Below, piece after piece: positions 1-12,129 of a stretch of 64,000 nt of DNA; positions within the stretch are counted from its first letter, which is position 1, and every line of letters starts with the position of its first letter. The stretch is from Phoronis australis (taxonomy: Eukaryota > Phoronida > Phoronidae), in the NCBI GenBank assembly GCA_002633005.1, contig NMRA01000060.1, forward strand, positions 1,010,058-1,074,057. Reading direction: 5' to 3'. The translations under genes and the position numbers were made by a program. The notes under the pieces were generated by a model. It was not told the DNA's origin, ran no database searches, and saw only the letters and a program-made list of their open reading frames with translations.

Positions 1-894
1 GTAAGGTCAAGGTGTTCAAGATTCATATTTTGAATTACATACTCTTGTATTTCTGAGGCACGAAAATATGCAATAACTGTAGTTCGCAGGATGAGATGTT
101 ATTAAGTACTTTCAGGTATATATTTGTAATTAAACTTCAATATAATTAAGAATAAGCTAGATCTGCATTCATTACCAAGGATCAAATTTCTTATATAAGT
201 TTCAAATTACTAGTTGTAGTTTCATAAAACTATGTCTTTCAAATCCTTGTTGATCATAGAATACTATTATGTTTACAAAAATAATGTTTAGATTTCGTAA
301 TCTCAATTTTTTTTAAGAGACCACTTTGTTTTTCACAAACATGAATTTTACTGCACGAAACTTGTGATTTTATCTTTATTCTATTACCTGTAAAGGCATT
401 CTAGGATTTTTAAGGCCTTATAGCCTGAGACCTACCACAACATGTAAAGGCAACACGATCCTATCAAAAGGCGGAAAAATTTCATTTTTCAGCAGCCTAG
501 CTCTCGAGATGAATTCCTTAAAAACCCACAGTCCAGCTATTGTAACTGATGAAATAAAAAATCAAACAGAACATTCCAAGTTTCAAGCAAAAACTCCATA
601 ATTGTGGACAACACAGCAATATCCATGGCAATCATGATTTTTTGACAAAGGATGTATCATGTGATTATATGGACATCTGAGCTGCTTTCGACACATAATA
701 TAATTCTGTGAAAATCGAGGATGAACAAACTTATCTGTCTCCTATTACAAATTGAAACATTAAATTTGTTCCTAGGTAACAAAAGTAGCCTATTACCTAA
801 AGTTGGAATAAGGAGACTTCATAGAAATGGAAATAAAACCAGCCTATCATCCTTATTACTGAACATGCAGTTGCAATGTCACAGCCAGTCTTAC
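1..894. other. left flank, no gene recognised
   Basis: AT-rich DNA with no convincing splice-bounded exon on either strand. The next arylsulfatase exon (minus strand, phase 0 after 895) was looked for here and not found, so the rest of that gene probably lies to the left of the window. The 146-codon plus-strand ORF at 721-1161 runs antisense over two sulfatase exons and is rejected. Confidence 0.5.
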
Positions 895-1008
895 CAAACT
901 CCAAGAAGTGTGATCAAAGTAGTCTTCACCGCCCTGCCAATAACCAAAATGGGATTCGAATCCTCGAAATGTGGGAGTAAATTCTTTGGCGTAGAATCCC
1001 AAATGCCA
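895..1008 (-). CDS. arylsulfatase exon 4
   Basis: 38 codons, phase 0 at both ends, between TTTCAG|TGGCAT and TTTG|GTAAGA. Begins WHLGFY, completing the GKWHLG signature, and continues with [19 protein letters not shown], which parallels the RGFD..FGYL..EDYY stretch of ARSB/I/J. It is the last sulfatase exon seen in the window. Confidence 0.88.
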
Positions 1009-4000
1009 CTGAAATGCGATACATTTGTTGTAGTTACTGAGAGACCCATCACATTTATGTTTTCACTCCTCGGTTCTTTAAATTACTGTTCATTTATCTT
1101 GACACACACAACACGTGCCAGTGAAAAATCTGTAAAATTAAGTCAAAAGTCAACCAATTGAACGCCACCATACCTTTCCCACCATATGACTTGTGTAGCC
1201 CAGTTTGTTGAGGTACTGAGGCAGCAGCGTTTCATTCAGGTCTAGTCCGTCAGGCTCGGCTCCCAAAAATACACCATGCTGGAGGCCTGGGATAAAAATG
1301 TCAGTAATAAGCTAATGATAAAAAAATACACTCGCAATACCTACACCAATAATTGCATAAAAACAATTAGGTTGAGTCATGTCAGAGCCTTGCATGGATT
1401 TAAACCAACTAAGTAGTTATAGCCAGGTGTACACCTTACTTGCTTGACAAACAAATCCCGGTATTGTTTTATGCCTCCGAAAGTGAAGTAACACGTAATA
1501 GCGACAAGCTTGACTGAGTCACGTGCCGTTTTTTGGCTGACGTACTTTTCCGTATATGGCACATTTTCCACCCCCCGGGGAGTAAACTCGAATCACCCGA
1601 TAATGGAGACCCACATCAAGCCGGAATTATTCCGAGGCTTTTCATTTCGTGGAAAACGGATTATTACTCTGCGCGTGTAAGCGCGGACTACTGTTGTTCC
1701 TGAGTTTTCTTCAATTTTATTCTTATTCTTCTTATTCTTATTCTTCTTCTGACCAAATTTGAGGCTTAATAACTCCAAATTGGGTGTAGCTACGGTCTTT
1801 AAATTCAGCCTATGACTTTTGACAGTATGTATATTTTGATTGGTTATATAATCTTATTCCATATTGCACCGGAAGTGGTCGTTTGGTGCAAAGGTCATAT
1901 AATTTTCAAAATGCTACTCCTCCTTCAGTTTTAAAGCTATCTTTTTCAAATTCGGTGCACAGGTATAAGTTAACATGACAATTTAAAAAGTCACTTTTCT
2001 AAGTAATTGGGTCATCCAATCAGGTGAAATAGGTCAAAGGTCATTAGGTGCAAACTAAAATTTTGAGCTAGACACTTCAAATTGACAGGTCTGATAGCCA
2101 CAGGTAAATCAAATTGGAATCCAAAGTTTCAGGTCATTTAGTGCAAACATGGGGTCATTAGGTTCTTTTTTCTTCTGAAAATTTGACCTTTTCAATCAGC
2201 AAGTTTTCTGATGTGTCAACCGTTAGACAACTGTGATTCTCAGCGTTAAACACATTTTCCATGGGCTTTGCAACAATTCTCCTACAGATGCTTAAAATGC
2301 ACCGAATAAGGTCAGTTAGTGCAAAGGTCATGTAACGTTCAAAATGTTATATCTCTTACGTTTTTCAAGGAATTCTTTTCAATTTCAGCACACTGGTATA
2401 AGTCAACATGCCAATTGAATACCCTACTTTACTTTGCAATAGGCCTAACCAATCAGAAAAAATAGGTCAAACGTCATTGAGTGCAAACTAAAAATCTTGA
2501 GCTGGATACTTCAAAATTACATATCTGTTTACTAATTGCGATTGAGTTTGAATTCTAAATATTCAGGTCATTTGGTGCACCTATGGGGTCATTAGGTGCA
2601 TTTTTCTTCTGAAAGTTTGACTAATTCATCCATCTTGTATTCTGAAGAGCTTAAAGTAAAACATCTGTGATTTTTAGCATTAACCACACTTTTAATCGAG
2701 TTAACAATTACTCCCTCGTCGGGGCTCATAATGCACCGGAAGACGTCAATTAGTGGAAAGGTCATCAAAAATTAATATGTAATTTCTCCTACAATTTTAA
2801 AGAATTCCTTTTCATATTGGTAAACGGGTTGCTGTCAGTAACTTCCCATAATAATTCCAATAATACGCACGCGCAGAGTCCGTTATTGTCACGCCGTGAC
2901 AATAATCTTTCTAGTTGACTATGTAAACATCATAAGTCACGCAATTTTTGTGATGAAACTTACACTGAATTTGCCGTTCCCGCCTCATTCGGTTGAAGCA
3001 TCGTTTCGTAGATTTTTTGGACAAGCCTGGTGTTTTTAAATCGTTCGCGTTGCTCTCATAGTTATCTATCTTTGTACCTTTAACTACTCTCATATAGAAG
3101 GTCAGTCCAAGAAAAGTCGCGGGTTTTTTTATTCAACGAGTATTTTCTTCTATTTCACGTTGCATACTTTGATAGCCACTGCACGTGTCGGTTAGAGAGT
3201 GCTGACCTTTCACATCCACACCTAGCCTTGTTACAAATTCTTTGTGCTAGAAATCGCTAAAGGGTGTAGGCTAGTAGACCTACAAAACTCTTGTGAATCT
3301 CGTGTGGTACGGCTTTGGTTTGCATTGCAACATGCGCCTCAAGCATATTTCAATGGCTGTCGAGAGGAATGGTAGCGCCGTACAGCGGTACCTGCATGTA
3401 AGAACTCAATATTTACCTGAAGTTTGGGAGTATAATCTAAATATTTCATCCATGACCTAGAAATAAGGTTTGGTTTCTTTTATTTGCATAAACTGATATT
3501 AACAATGGAATACAGTGGGAAAGGAAACAAACGCAAACACATTCACTCTCACATTCTCACATTTCAGCTCTGCTTGAATTTATACTGAATGTATAAGGGT
3601 TTCAAAAAATCCCAGTAAGTCAGGGGGTAATTCTCTAGATTTCGTACTCTTCCATGCCTAGACAGTTTCAAACAAAATTGAGTGAAACCTCTGAAGTACA
3701 TGAATACATGAAGTCTTCGAACAAGTATATATAAAGTACTGAGCTAACGTTAATACGTGATTAATTTCGTAGCCATTATCTCCAAAATATGCAAATAACA
3801 GGACACGCTTTTCAGCCAGTAACAGGTTATTTCCAACGACGTTTGAAATCCAAGTTTGTAATTCATTCCAAAAAGAAAGTAGATGCTGACATTCCAAAAA
3901 CAAGTGATTGAAAGTTTCTACCACTCCGTCGTTTTTTACTATTCTCATTTTCTTTAAAAAATATTTTGTGAAAACTTGTTTATGAATTTGATAATACTTA

Positions 4001-6334
4001 TAAACTATCAAATGAGGCTGGAGCAACAGTTTAAAAGGCATAATATAACTCTGTTTAATTTGCTGGTCAGCAAATAATTCTAATAAACTGTGTTCTACAT
4101 CAGGAACTGATGTCTCTCTGGAGAGTAATACATCTTTGGTCCATCGCGTATCAATCCGATCCGGTGCAAAGTCGTGCATGCTGCTGGCTCCATCATTAAT
4201 CGGACTATCTGAAATTTTCATCGCCTTGGCCAGAGCAATGTACTTTAGCAAATCGCTTAATTTGTATCTTTCCTTTAAAACCTCCCAGGATAATAATTCA
4301 ATAAGATTTGATGTCTAAAAATGTTGAGAAATTTTTGTGACCTGGAACATATTATTTATGAATGTCAGCTGGATTTTTAAAATGCGACCTAAGATTTTGA
4401 GGCTAGATGGCAAATTTTGACCTGGCAATTTTCATAGTGCTGAGTACGCTTGGAAAATACTAGCTTTGTGATATAACTCAAACAAAAAGTGACACCTAAC
4501 TCTCTGAGTGAAAAACGAATGGCTGTAGTAAGACAGAACAATAGCAGAATATCCCTCACAAACGCAATTGTCGTTGATCTTGAAGATTGTTTTGTGTTAA
4601 ACAAATTTTGTTTACGTACCTAAATGTATAGGATGTCGTCCTGTCATCAGCGCTGCACGAGTTGGTGTGCAAAGTGGCTGTACGTAATAGTTGTTCAATA
4701 TCACTCCGCTGTTAGCCAGGGCGTCTATGTTGGGCGTTGGGATTTGATCAGATCCATGGAAACTCACGTCATCCCAACCCTATCGGAGAAAGACTAGTAA
4801 ATAAAAGCCTTCAGTAATACTAAATCTGTTAACAGGAACCACGGCAATAGTCACGTGACAGGGGTCCCGCATTTACAGAACCTCCTCACTTGAACAACAG
4901 GTGTCGAACTGGTTCTCAAAGTACTCGACTCTGCCGGCCCCACTGCATGTGCACTCATCTTCAGAGACGTTTGATTTTAATATCGAAGATCATTGAAGTA
5001 TAGCTTCATTCGGATTATATATTTTTTGAGGTTTTGAAACAGGAACTCATCTAGAAGCATCAGTCATTGGATCTAGTGCCAGTTTTAAAAAGGACGGCTT
5101 TAAACGGCTCAGCCAAGAGAGAAAAAACAACCTCGGTGAAAACGACGGCTAAGATTGTCGACAACACTGTACATTTAATCAAATATACAGTGCTGTATTT
5201 GGGGCGTAGGCGCACGTAGGCGCAGCCAACCACCTTTCGGCATTTGAACGTAGCGCCTACGCACCGTAAGTTACGTTCACTGATTGCACGAGGTGATACG
5301 GTAGGTTTTGGACGCCTACTTACCTCTAATTTTACCACTACAGCACTGCAAATATGTACAAAAGTATAGAATTTAACTCAGCAAAAGTATGTATTTTCCA
5401 AAAGTAGAAATTCCGTTTGATTTTTGACTTTCAGTATACCAATCTGCAAGTAGGTCACGTGACATTGTTTTATTGAAATTTAATGAAAAGATACGCTCAT
5501 AACAAAACAATTGTATCAGTATGAGCAGATTCCGTTTGATACTATTGTATAAGACAAAACTTCAAAAACGCTGTCACAATTTTCTAAATTATCGTTTTGA
5601 TTTCGTTTTATGCGTCTTTACAAATTTTTCATAAAAATTATGTTTTTAGTCCCACATGCAGAAGTGGAACATTTTAAAAACAGTACCTAACAATTTTTGG
5701 AGAACTATGCATAAAGCATAGTACCTGAATGTTTCATAAGAATCCAACGAGCCATTTCTGAGATGTGGTGTTCCGAAGTTCACCAAACTCCGACCTTAGG
5801 CGTTTTCCTAGGGTCCTGCATATCCTAAACGAGGAACAGCAATAGTTGTAGATCGATAACGGTTCTGTTGAGTTTAGCACAGTTGCTTTCGCAATGGGCC
5901 AAATGAACTGGTCTGCACACGCGTGATGTACCACAAAAGACATCAGACCAGCTGAACTCATTTTCGCGTTAGAGAGAACCACTGCAGCCGTATGCACCGT
6001 CATCATTATTTGGGTTTGTTTTGTTTTCTTTTTTTTCTATTGTAGTGATCAACATACTTACACATTATAAAAAGCATGCAACAAGATCGATTGTTTCATG
6101 ACTCCAATGAAACATTCAAAACCACCGACACTGTGATTTCGGCTGCGATCCCTAATAACAATGAAGCTTGGACTACTAAAGCATTCTACAAGTACACTCA
6201 AAATTTACCAGATCATCAGCCACAATGAGGATAATGTTGGGTCTTTGAGCTGAATCTACATGAGACACAAGACATAACAAGACTACCGCAACTTGACCGG
6301 CGGCAGCCAGAGTTTGGGCAAGACAGGTCAGCAT
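895..6334 (-). CDS. arylsulfatase (ARSB/ARSI/ARSJ-like), 5' part of gene
   Basis: Four exons on the minus strand, in coding order 6209-6334, 4620-4779, 1174-1286 and 895-1008, all with GT-AG boundaries and compatible phases (126+160+113+114 nt = 171 codons). Seen: an N-terminal hydrophobic signal peptide (about residues 1-29), then [16 protein letters not shown] with the Asp pair D40/D41 expected to bind Ca2+, then [13 protein letters not shown], which fits sulfatase signature 1 with the formylglycine cysteine at C79, then [13 protein letters not shown], which fits sulfatase signature 2. Known of the family: type I sulfatases hydrolyse sulfate esters, for example on glycosaminoglycans, in the lysosome or secretory path, and are about 500 residues long, so roughly the last two thirds is missing. 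Inference: a secreted or lysosomal arylsulfatase closest in motif style to ARSB/I/J. No stop or frameshift interrupts the four exons. Introns hold a LINE and a hAT-type MITE. Confidence 0.9.
1174..1286 (-). CDS. arylsulfatase exon 3
   Basis: 2 nt plus 37 codons between a CCCAG|GCCTCC acceptor and an AAAG|GTATGG donor. Encodes [14 protein letters not shown] and ends [10 protein letters not shown]. The split glycine at the 5' junction restores HLGLQHG, as in ARSB-type enzymes. Confidence 0.9.
1287..1864. other. sulfatase intron, no further gene
   Basis: No coding signal recognised. Contains a short TTCTTATTC-rich run near 1718-1750. Confidence 0.4.
1865..2820. repeat. 433-bp tandem repeat, about 2.2 copies
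   Basis: Diverged units repeat with a period of 433-434 bp: the string GCACCG recurs at 1866, 2299 and 2733, and the string TGCAAACTAAAA follows the same spacing. Each unit is rich in GGTCATTNGGTGCA-like words. It sits in a sulfatase intron. The third unit is cut off about 90 bp in. Confidence 0.75.
2031..2043 (+). promoter_or_regulatory. perfect DR1 nuclear-receptor-type direct repeat
   Basis: AGGTCAAAGGTCA is a perfect AGGTCA direct repeat with 1-nt spacing, the consensus bound by RXR/HNF4-type receptors. The equivalent place in the next 433-bp unit is degraded. Whether it is used is unknown. Confidence 0.35.
2821..3640. other. sulfatase intron, nothing recognised
   Basis: No exon or repeat with clear ends was recognised here. 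The small minus-strand ORF at 2911-3093 has no family features. Confidence 0.4.
3640..4330 (-). mobile_element. LINE fragment, 3' end of ORF2 (L1/Tx1-like)
   Basis: The minus-strand ORF at 3658-4251 encodes a stretch typical of the region after the reverse transcriptase: [19 protein letters not shown], then [20 protein letters not shown] and [16 protein letters not shown]. This matches the ...LHRI/YKMGI...ETLEHLFWEC pattern of L1/Tx1-type LINEs. It is 5'-truncated, lies in the same orientation as the host gene, and sits in the intron between sulfatase exons 2 and 3. No RT catalytic motif is present. Confidence 0.65.
4620..4779 (-). CDS. arylsulfatase exon 2 (catalytic C-x-P-x-R)
   Basis: 53 codons plus 1 nt between an AG|GGTTGG acceptor and a TTAG|GTACGT donor. 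Begins GWDDVSFHG and contains [18 protein letters not shown], in which the Cys is the residue oxidised to formylglycine in active sulfatases. Phase 0 in, phase 1 out. Confidence 0.9.
4780..5187. other. sulfatase intron 1, left part
   Basis: No feature seen apart from the MITE that follows. Confidence 0.4.
5188..5348. mobile_element. hAT-type MITE, copy 1
   Basis: A 161-bp element with inverted termini: it ends CCACTACAGCACTG and begins CAGTGCTGTA. It is flanked by an 8-bp target duplication with one mismatch (caaatata / caaatatg). The interior is almost the reverse complement of the element at 18703-18858. The 8-bp duplication and CAG...CTG ends point to a hAT origin. It lies in sulfatase intron 1. 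Confidence 0.8.
5349..6208. other. sulfatase intron 1, right part
   Basis: No coding exon recognised. The 90-codon minus-strand ORF at 5734-6006 has no sulfatase or other family motif and lies inside the intron. Confidence 0.4.
6209..6334 (-). CDS. arylsulfatase exon 1 (start codon, signal peptide)
   Basis: 42 codons from ATG (complement of 6332-6334) to a CTG|GTAAAT donor. It encodes a hydrophobic leader ending about ...VSHVDSA, then [13 protein letters not shown]. The ATG was chosen because it directly precedes the leader and the sulfatase core starts right after it. Ends in phase 0. Confidence 0.88.
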
Positions 6335-6494
6335 GGTCTAAGGTATCGTCTGAAAAAAACAACAGAGTTGATCATCCAACAATACCTTGAAATTTTACTG
6401 TTTTAAAAATGTAATTTGCAGGAAGTTATGCCCCCTTGACAAGGGAAAATGTCGCCACTGTAGCCGCTGTAGATTTTAGTATATAATAGGTAAA

Positions 6495-6658
6495 TACATG
6501 CATACATACATACATACATACATACATACATACATACATACATACATACAAACATACATACATACATACATACATACATAGACAGAAAGATAGACAGATA
6601 GATAGACAGACAGACAGATAGATAGTTAGACAGATAGATACATACATACATACATACA

Positions 6659-6690
<32 letters not shown>
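6495..6690. repeat. CATA / CAGA-GATA microsatellite
   Basis: Nearly pure tetranucleotide array: (CATA)n, then a GACA/GATA block near 6580-6640, then (CATA)n again. It lies about 160 bp upstream of the sulfatase start codon. It produces spurious low-complexity ORFs in several frames. Confidence 0.95.
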
Positions 6691-6691
<1 letters not shown>

Positions 6692-6699
6692 TATTATCG

Positions 6700-8590
6700 C
6701 TACATCGCTGCATGTTGCAAGTTGCAAGTTGGACAGTAGAGCAGGCATGAATAAATTCGAATAGAAAATAGAACCTTGTGCAATACGATCTACGAAATAC
6801 ACGCTAAAACTGCTAATATGATAGCAAATTACTAAACACTCTAAACATGCCCGTGCCCAGGGGTTGCAACGGGTGCAAATGTACTCCCACCGGGATTTGG
6901 AGTCTGCCGTAGCAAGCCGAATTTAGTCCATAATACCCGTATGTGTACGTTCAGTTACCTCCGTAATGCTGTTTTGCTATAAATACTTTTTGTTGATGTT
7001 CGTCAGTTGTCATAATAGTATCGGTACTCGAGAAAGTTGGTCAGATAGTAGCAAACCAGGCAAACCCAGACAAAGGTGCCGCATACTAAATCGTATTTTC
7101 TGGGTGTTACATCAGACATGAAAAACAAAAATATATATTTCGACATTCTAGTGCCATTGTTGATCAATTCATTGGGACATGTACGCAACCTCGTGGATGG
7201 AACATTTTCAAAACAATTTCTAACCGCGTTACGAGGAACAGTGCACAATTAAGAACAATATCTGAAAAATTCAAATAAATCCGATCAGCCATTTCTGAGA
7301 TGCGATTTTCCGAAATTGGCCATTTTTTTAGAGTTTGACATAATCTTAAAGAACTTTGAGTGCCTGATATTTTGAGAAAAGGAACGGAATTTTGTAGCCA
7401 GTAAGCTTTTCAGTTGTCTGATGCTGTCTACCAATTTATACACATTTGTTCAACTGAACATGGTGATGTCAATGAACTAAGTTTTCGATTCTGAAAAAAG
7501 TTTCCGATCCTGTGTTACCCGACTATCAATTTCTTCAACACACATTTCACATATATTTCCCAATACTGCTACTAGTTACATCCACAAACATTCGAATATT
7601 TTTTCTTCATTCACAGCAAGTGCTGGTTAGTTTTGGCCAATGCATAATAAAAACTCAACGTCGTGTGAAGTATAGCCGAGTTTTTCATTTGACGAGGGTA
7701 GTATTTTACATCGATGATTGGAGTCCGGGTTTGGCGTCCTCTTTTAGCTTCGTGCCTACCCAAGTCACGTGCAGGGTGCGGCTATGCTAAAATCAGTCGC
7801 TCGACAAATCTGGAGGCAATGTTACAAAAAAAAGTCCGGTATGCGATAAGTACAGGAAAAGAGCCGTGTAAAGGAAAAAAATAATACTCACATAAAACGG
7901 AGATCTTAGCAGAATGAAACTTAACTGAAGACGAAGAAATTTCTTGAAGCAGATTGTTTAAGACAACACCCTGAAATGTTAAAATGTACGCTGCAGTTGG
8001 TCAACGTGAAGACTTTGTTGTGAAAAGGGACCCCCAGATAACACGACGACAAAACGCGTTTCTGCAGGTACTCAAAATAATTAAATGTCGACGATAAACG
8101 CCATGCCCCTTTTTCACGTGCTCCTCCAGCGAAGCATGATCTTATGTGGTACACATCTCCAAGGGAACCTCAAACGATACCACTGAGCAACATATAGGCC
8201 CTATACTGTTAGGCCTACTACATTTAAAATTTTCACTCATTTTTTCCATTTTTGGATTAAATATTTATTTAATTGCTGCTCAATGGTTTCAGTTGCACAC
8301 TGCTTCCTTTTGGATAACTTGAGATTCGCATCACCGTAACATGGACCGATTTGACGCTGGACTAACATTCTTTCTCAGCTACAAGAATTTCAGACCCAAT
8401 GCGTAAGGTGATTTTAGACTGATCTAAATCTATTACGGTCAGTACTAAAGTTAGCACGCTCGAGAAGAACGGACTCGGTAGCAAGCGAATCAAAGTCGGC
8501 CAGATTACTCCGTGAGCGCAATGCGAAGGTTTGCCGCCGAGTACGGACTATTTTGCTCGATCGTCCTAAATTATTTCTCCCACCGATTTC
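6700..8590. other. region between sulfatase and MLX, no gene recognised
   Basis: Sulfatase (minus) and MLX (plus) diverge from here, so it should contain the sulfatase promoter and possibly the first MLX exons. No MLX 5' exon could be identified by eye. The short ORFs have no family features. Confidence 0.35.
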
Positions 8591-8596
8591 ACGCTC

Positions 8597-9394
8597 AGAT
8601 CCAATTTCAGATGTCAAATTCGGAACACGGCGCAATCGTAACGGAACTATGGCCAAGTATAGTCTCTCCCGCGATATCCCAGGCGACCGGCAGTGGCGCT
8701 GGGCACAACGACTCTGTTTCCATCGTCTGCTCCACTGTGCAATGAAGAAAATCACTTCATTTTTTAAAGAAAATGGAATCTGGGTGATGATGAAAGAACA
8801 AAAGCTGCTGGTAAGATGTCAATTTTAATCGAAGCCTTAGTGAATCACTCAGAAACTCATAATTCTCACTTTGTCAAACCTTAACTTAACATGATTTCCA
8901 AAGCAATCGCGTCATTATTGCCAACACAAAAACGGATTTGGTCTTTTGGGCAATTGAAGACTGTTTTTAATACAACAAATTTGCTACGAACTGATTGCAC
9001 AAAATATAAAACATGTAATAAGCATTAAAAAAGAAGGAGGTTTCGCGCGCAAACGCTGTGAACCATAAACAAGTAGGTCTCTTGGTATCAAGTTACGCGT
9101 TAAATCGTGGTGGTGCAGCGTTTTATCCGCCAGGTAGTGAATTCGAACCTGTGGAACATGCAGATTTTCCTGTTTGACACTTTCTCCGTGTTTTTTATTA
9201 TTAATTTTGTTTTTGCCTTTTTTCTTGGATAATACGTCGGGAATCAAGGAAAATGCTTGATTTTTAGCGGAAAAAACAGAAAAATTTCCTAGGCGACCTC
9301 CCCCCATTCCGTGCTATTCGCATCTACAATCGTACTTTGAGCAAATGTGTACAGACAAAATGTTGCCCCCCCCCCTTGTGATATCCTAGATCCG
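8597..9394 (-). mobile_element. GGCGGATCTAGG-ended repeat, inverted copy 1
   Basis: About 800 bp that match the reverse complement of 17472-18327, including a G/C homopolymer next to CCTAGATCCGC at the right end. Its left end is truncated at AGATCCAATTTC. It contains a tRNA-like segment (about 9100-9160) and is probably a non-autonomous transposon or composite SINE. ORFs in it are not genes. Confidence 0.65.
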
Positions 9395-12027
9395 CTGTCG
9401 CGAGAAATTTCTTCCCGTGAAATTTCTTCCCACTCTGACCCTTTTGCGCATGCGCGGTATTGAGGGGAAGTTATTTCATGTCTAACGCATGAAATTTCTT
9501 CCCCCGTGAAATTTCTTCCCAAACGAAGACGGCAAAGCACAGCTGTAAAATAAGCGTAAAAATAGAAATTCACTACGTGTGTGATAATGTAACGATTTTA
9601 GTCAATTGCCATTGTTATGTTAGACATTGGTAAATGAATTGTAATTAGATTTACTTCAAATCAGTCGCCGGTCAGTAGGCTTGAGCACATATGGCCTATA
9701 CTTTGCGGGTTGTGATCATGCTTTTATTTGTTTTATTGTACTCTGTAAACTGTATTATGAGCAAATATTACTTATGTTAATAAACCTGTCACCCTCTGTC
9801 TCGCTCTCTCTGTCTCTTTCTCTCTACTTGCGGGGAGGAATCCCGTTAGCTAGGTAGTATCGTGCCCCTGACTGCCGTGGAGTGCATCCGGACCGGGGAG
9901 TCCTCTGTTGAAAGGCAAATTAGTAAAAAGCTCTTTCAAAAAAGTGACATTCTGCAGACTATGTACTTATAATTGATTCATAAGATTAAAATATTTCTGA
10001 ATTTCATTTCCTGGCCTGGGCGTCGCCCGACCTTAGGCCCGTCGCGGTGAAGACGCTCTTCGTCGTCACTCCGATCTGAGTGTTTTTTTTTCGCTTGTAC
10101 TGAATTTCCTTCAAGAATATGTCAGAAATACTCGAAAGGGTAAAAATACTCGGTTGGGTGTATTCCCAGTAAGGCATTATCATTTGTTGTGGTACGTAAT
10201 AAGTTAAAATAATCGACTCCCACCTGTATGACCGAAGGCGACGATCCCGGAGAAAATAGGTGTCCTGTATGACATCATCAAACGCATCTTTCAGAAAAGT
10301 CTTACAAAAATGTACACTAAAAGAAAACACAGAAATTGGAAACCTTCTTTTTTCCAGGAAATTCAGTTCATAAGATTCGGAAAAGGAAATTTTCAAAATC
10401 GGTTTAGGAAAGCTCCACAAGCGAAATAATTAGCGAGAATCAGGAAAAATATTAAAAACTCTAAGATCATTTCACAAAATCACACGCCGTGGGAAAAATG
10501 GACCATTACAGCTACAATGGGTAAAAATTGTAGTAAAATATTTACACCTCCTTGCTAAGGAAACTGAATTCACAGATTAAAAATCTTTGAATGCGCCCTA
10601 CTGGCTAGCTGAGCTCGTGGAGCGCTCCGAAAATGAAGCCTGAGATCAATCCTTGATAAAAAAGACTATTTTAAGTCTGTTATATTCCATAGTGTTGTAT
10701 ATCAAGGAACTTGCAAATATATATGTAGTAGGAATTACTTACTTCATGCGGGAACAAGACGAACGAATATCCTGCGTGAATTGAAATAAGGTGCATATCA
10801 AACCATATAACAAACAGTTTTCAATTCGTAGGCCTATCAAAAATGTCTTGACAATTCGCAAAAACTAAAAATGTCGAAGAAAATTATTTCTTGACCAAAG
10901 AAATTGAAGGCCTTGGTATCTTTAGCAAAACTTGAGAATTTAGAACCCTATTTTTAATTAAACGTTTTTGCAAAATCGCAAAAATGTCAAACTGAAAATA
11001 ATTCAACGTACTCGAAATGTGATTTTATTCTGGCTGGCACCAGAAAGACTGGAACTGACGTTTGTTTTTTTTTCATACAACGAAGGCATAGGGGCTACTC
11101 TTTATGTATATACGGGTGTGTGTGTGAGTGTATATTTAAACACTGCACTATTACAGAACCCTAAATTAGTGATATTCCATCGATTTTGGCTTAATATTTA
11201 ATGTTTCCCACTTATTTTCGGGTTACCTATCCAGTTTAAACATGTCCTTCAAGGAATTATCTCAGTGCATTGTAAAAATAACTGATTTTTCTATAGCCCA
11301 GTATTCTTTGTAGGCCCATAAACGAAATGGACCTTACCACTGTTTTTACCCATCTCAAAAGCACTGGTTACGTCACTTTCACTCTGTCCGGCTGTGGGTG
11401 ACTACAAAGGCTCTCACACCGCTGTGCGTCATGCTCATCAAGAGTCTGTCTAACTAGGTCATCACAAAGTTTCACTGTGACCCTCTGTTCTGTTTATATC
11501 TAACAGGTTACTGAAATACCTAAACCACTCCAATTCAGTAATATTATTATCATCAGGCTTTATAGTGTGTACTGGCTCTGACAGGCTTTGTTTTATAACA
11601 GCGTGTAATAGTAACACAAAAAAGAAACGAACAAGTGAGGTTATATAAATGACTAGTTACGCCCCTAGGTAAATAATTTCAATGATTCAAAAGATTTCTA
11701 CCCTAAAAAGACAAAGGTTTTAGAATATGGAGCCCTCAGTTGCAGTGAAGAATTTAGTCAGGCATTCATCCAAAATTATACACCTTCTTATATTAATTGG
11801 ACCTATGGTGATGTTTGATACAGTTCTTCAGTAAAAAGTCAGGACGGGGAGACATTTATGTGATCAAATAATTACTCCAACTATCTATACGAAATTTACA
11901 GATAAAGGCTTTCTGGTGGATAAAAAATAGCAAACATCTATTGAGTGGGTTTGAAACGTTCTGTGGATATTATATTAGATCATTACACAGACTGCAGACT
12001 CTTCAGTTTGCATAATATTCATTGCAG
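9395..12027. other. mostly unassigned DNA upstream of MLX exons
   Basis: Near 9405-9520 a 13-15 bp word (TGAAATTTCTTCCC) occurs four times together with an inverted relative. A CT-rich simple repeat lies at 9782-9830. The 138-codon minus-strand ORF at 10004-10420 resembles no family I know and is not listed as a gene. No MLX upstream exon was recognised. Confidence 0.4.
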
Positions 12028-12129
12028 GCTCTCTAAGAATGGATCTCAACCCAACGTTCTCAAGAGCTAGCAGTAGTGGCTCCATCCCTGGGACTGCCTA
12101 CTCCTCTTGCTCATCCAATCAGAACACAG
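12028..12129 (+). CDS. MLX: MLX exon: serine-rich linker before bHLH
   Basis: Bounded by an ATTGCAG| acceptor and an ACAG|GTGACT donor, phase 2 in and phase 1 out. Encodes NPTFSRASSSGSIPGTAYSS and then CSSNQNT; joined to the next exon it makes NTDDEDSD, identical to the vertebrate MLX sequence at that place, and SRASSSGS parallels SRANSIGS. Together with the next exon this identifies MLX (Max-like protein X), the obligate dimer partner of MondoA/ChREBP and of MXD factors. The acceptor is assigned from its position and reading frame. Confidence 0.75.

Noticed and set aside
721-1161. 146-codon plus-strand ORF
   Set aside because: It overlaps the antisense of arylsulfatase exon 4 and the 5' flank of exon 3 and shows no family motif.
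6403-6713. Tyr/Met/Cys-rich minus-strand ORFs
   Set aside because: Pure translation of the CATA/GATA microsatellite.
10004-10420. 138-codon minus-strand ORF as a gene
   Set aside because: No family motif, no splice-supported neighbours; could not be supported.
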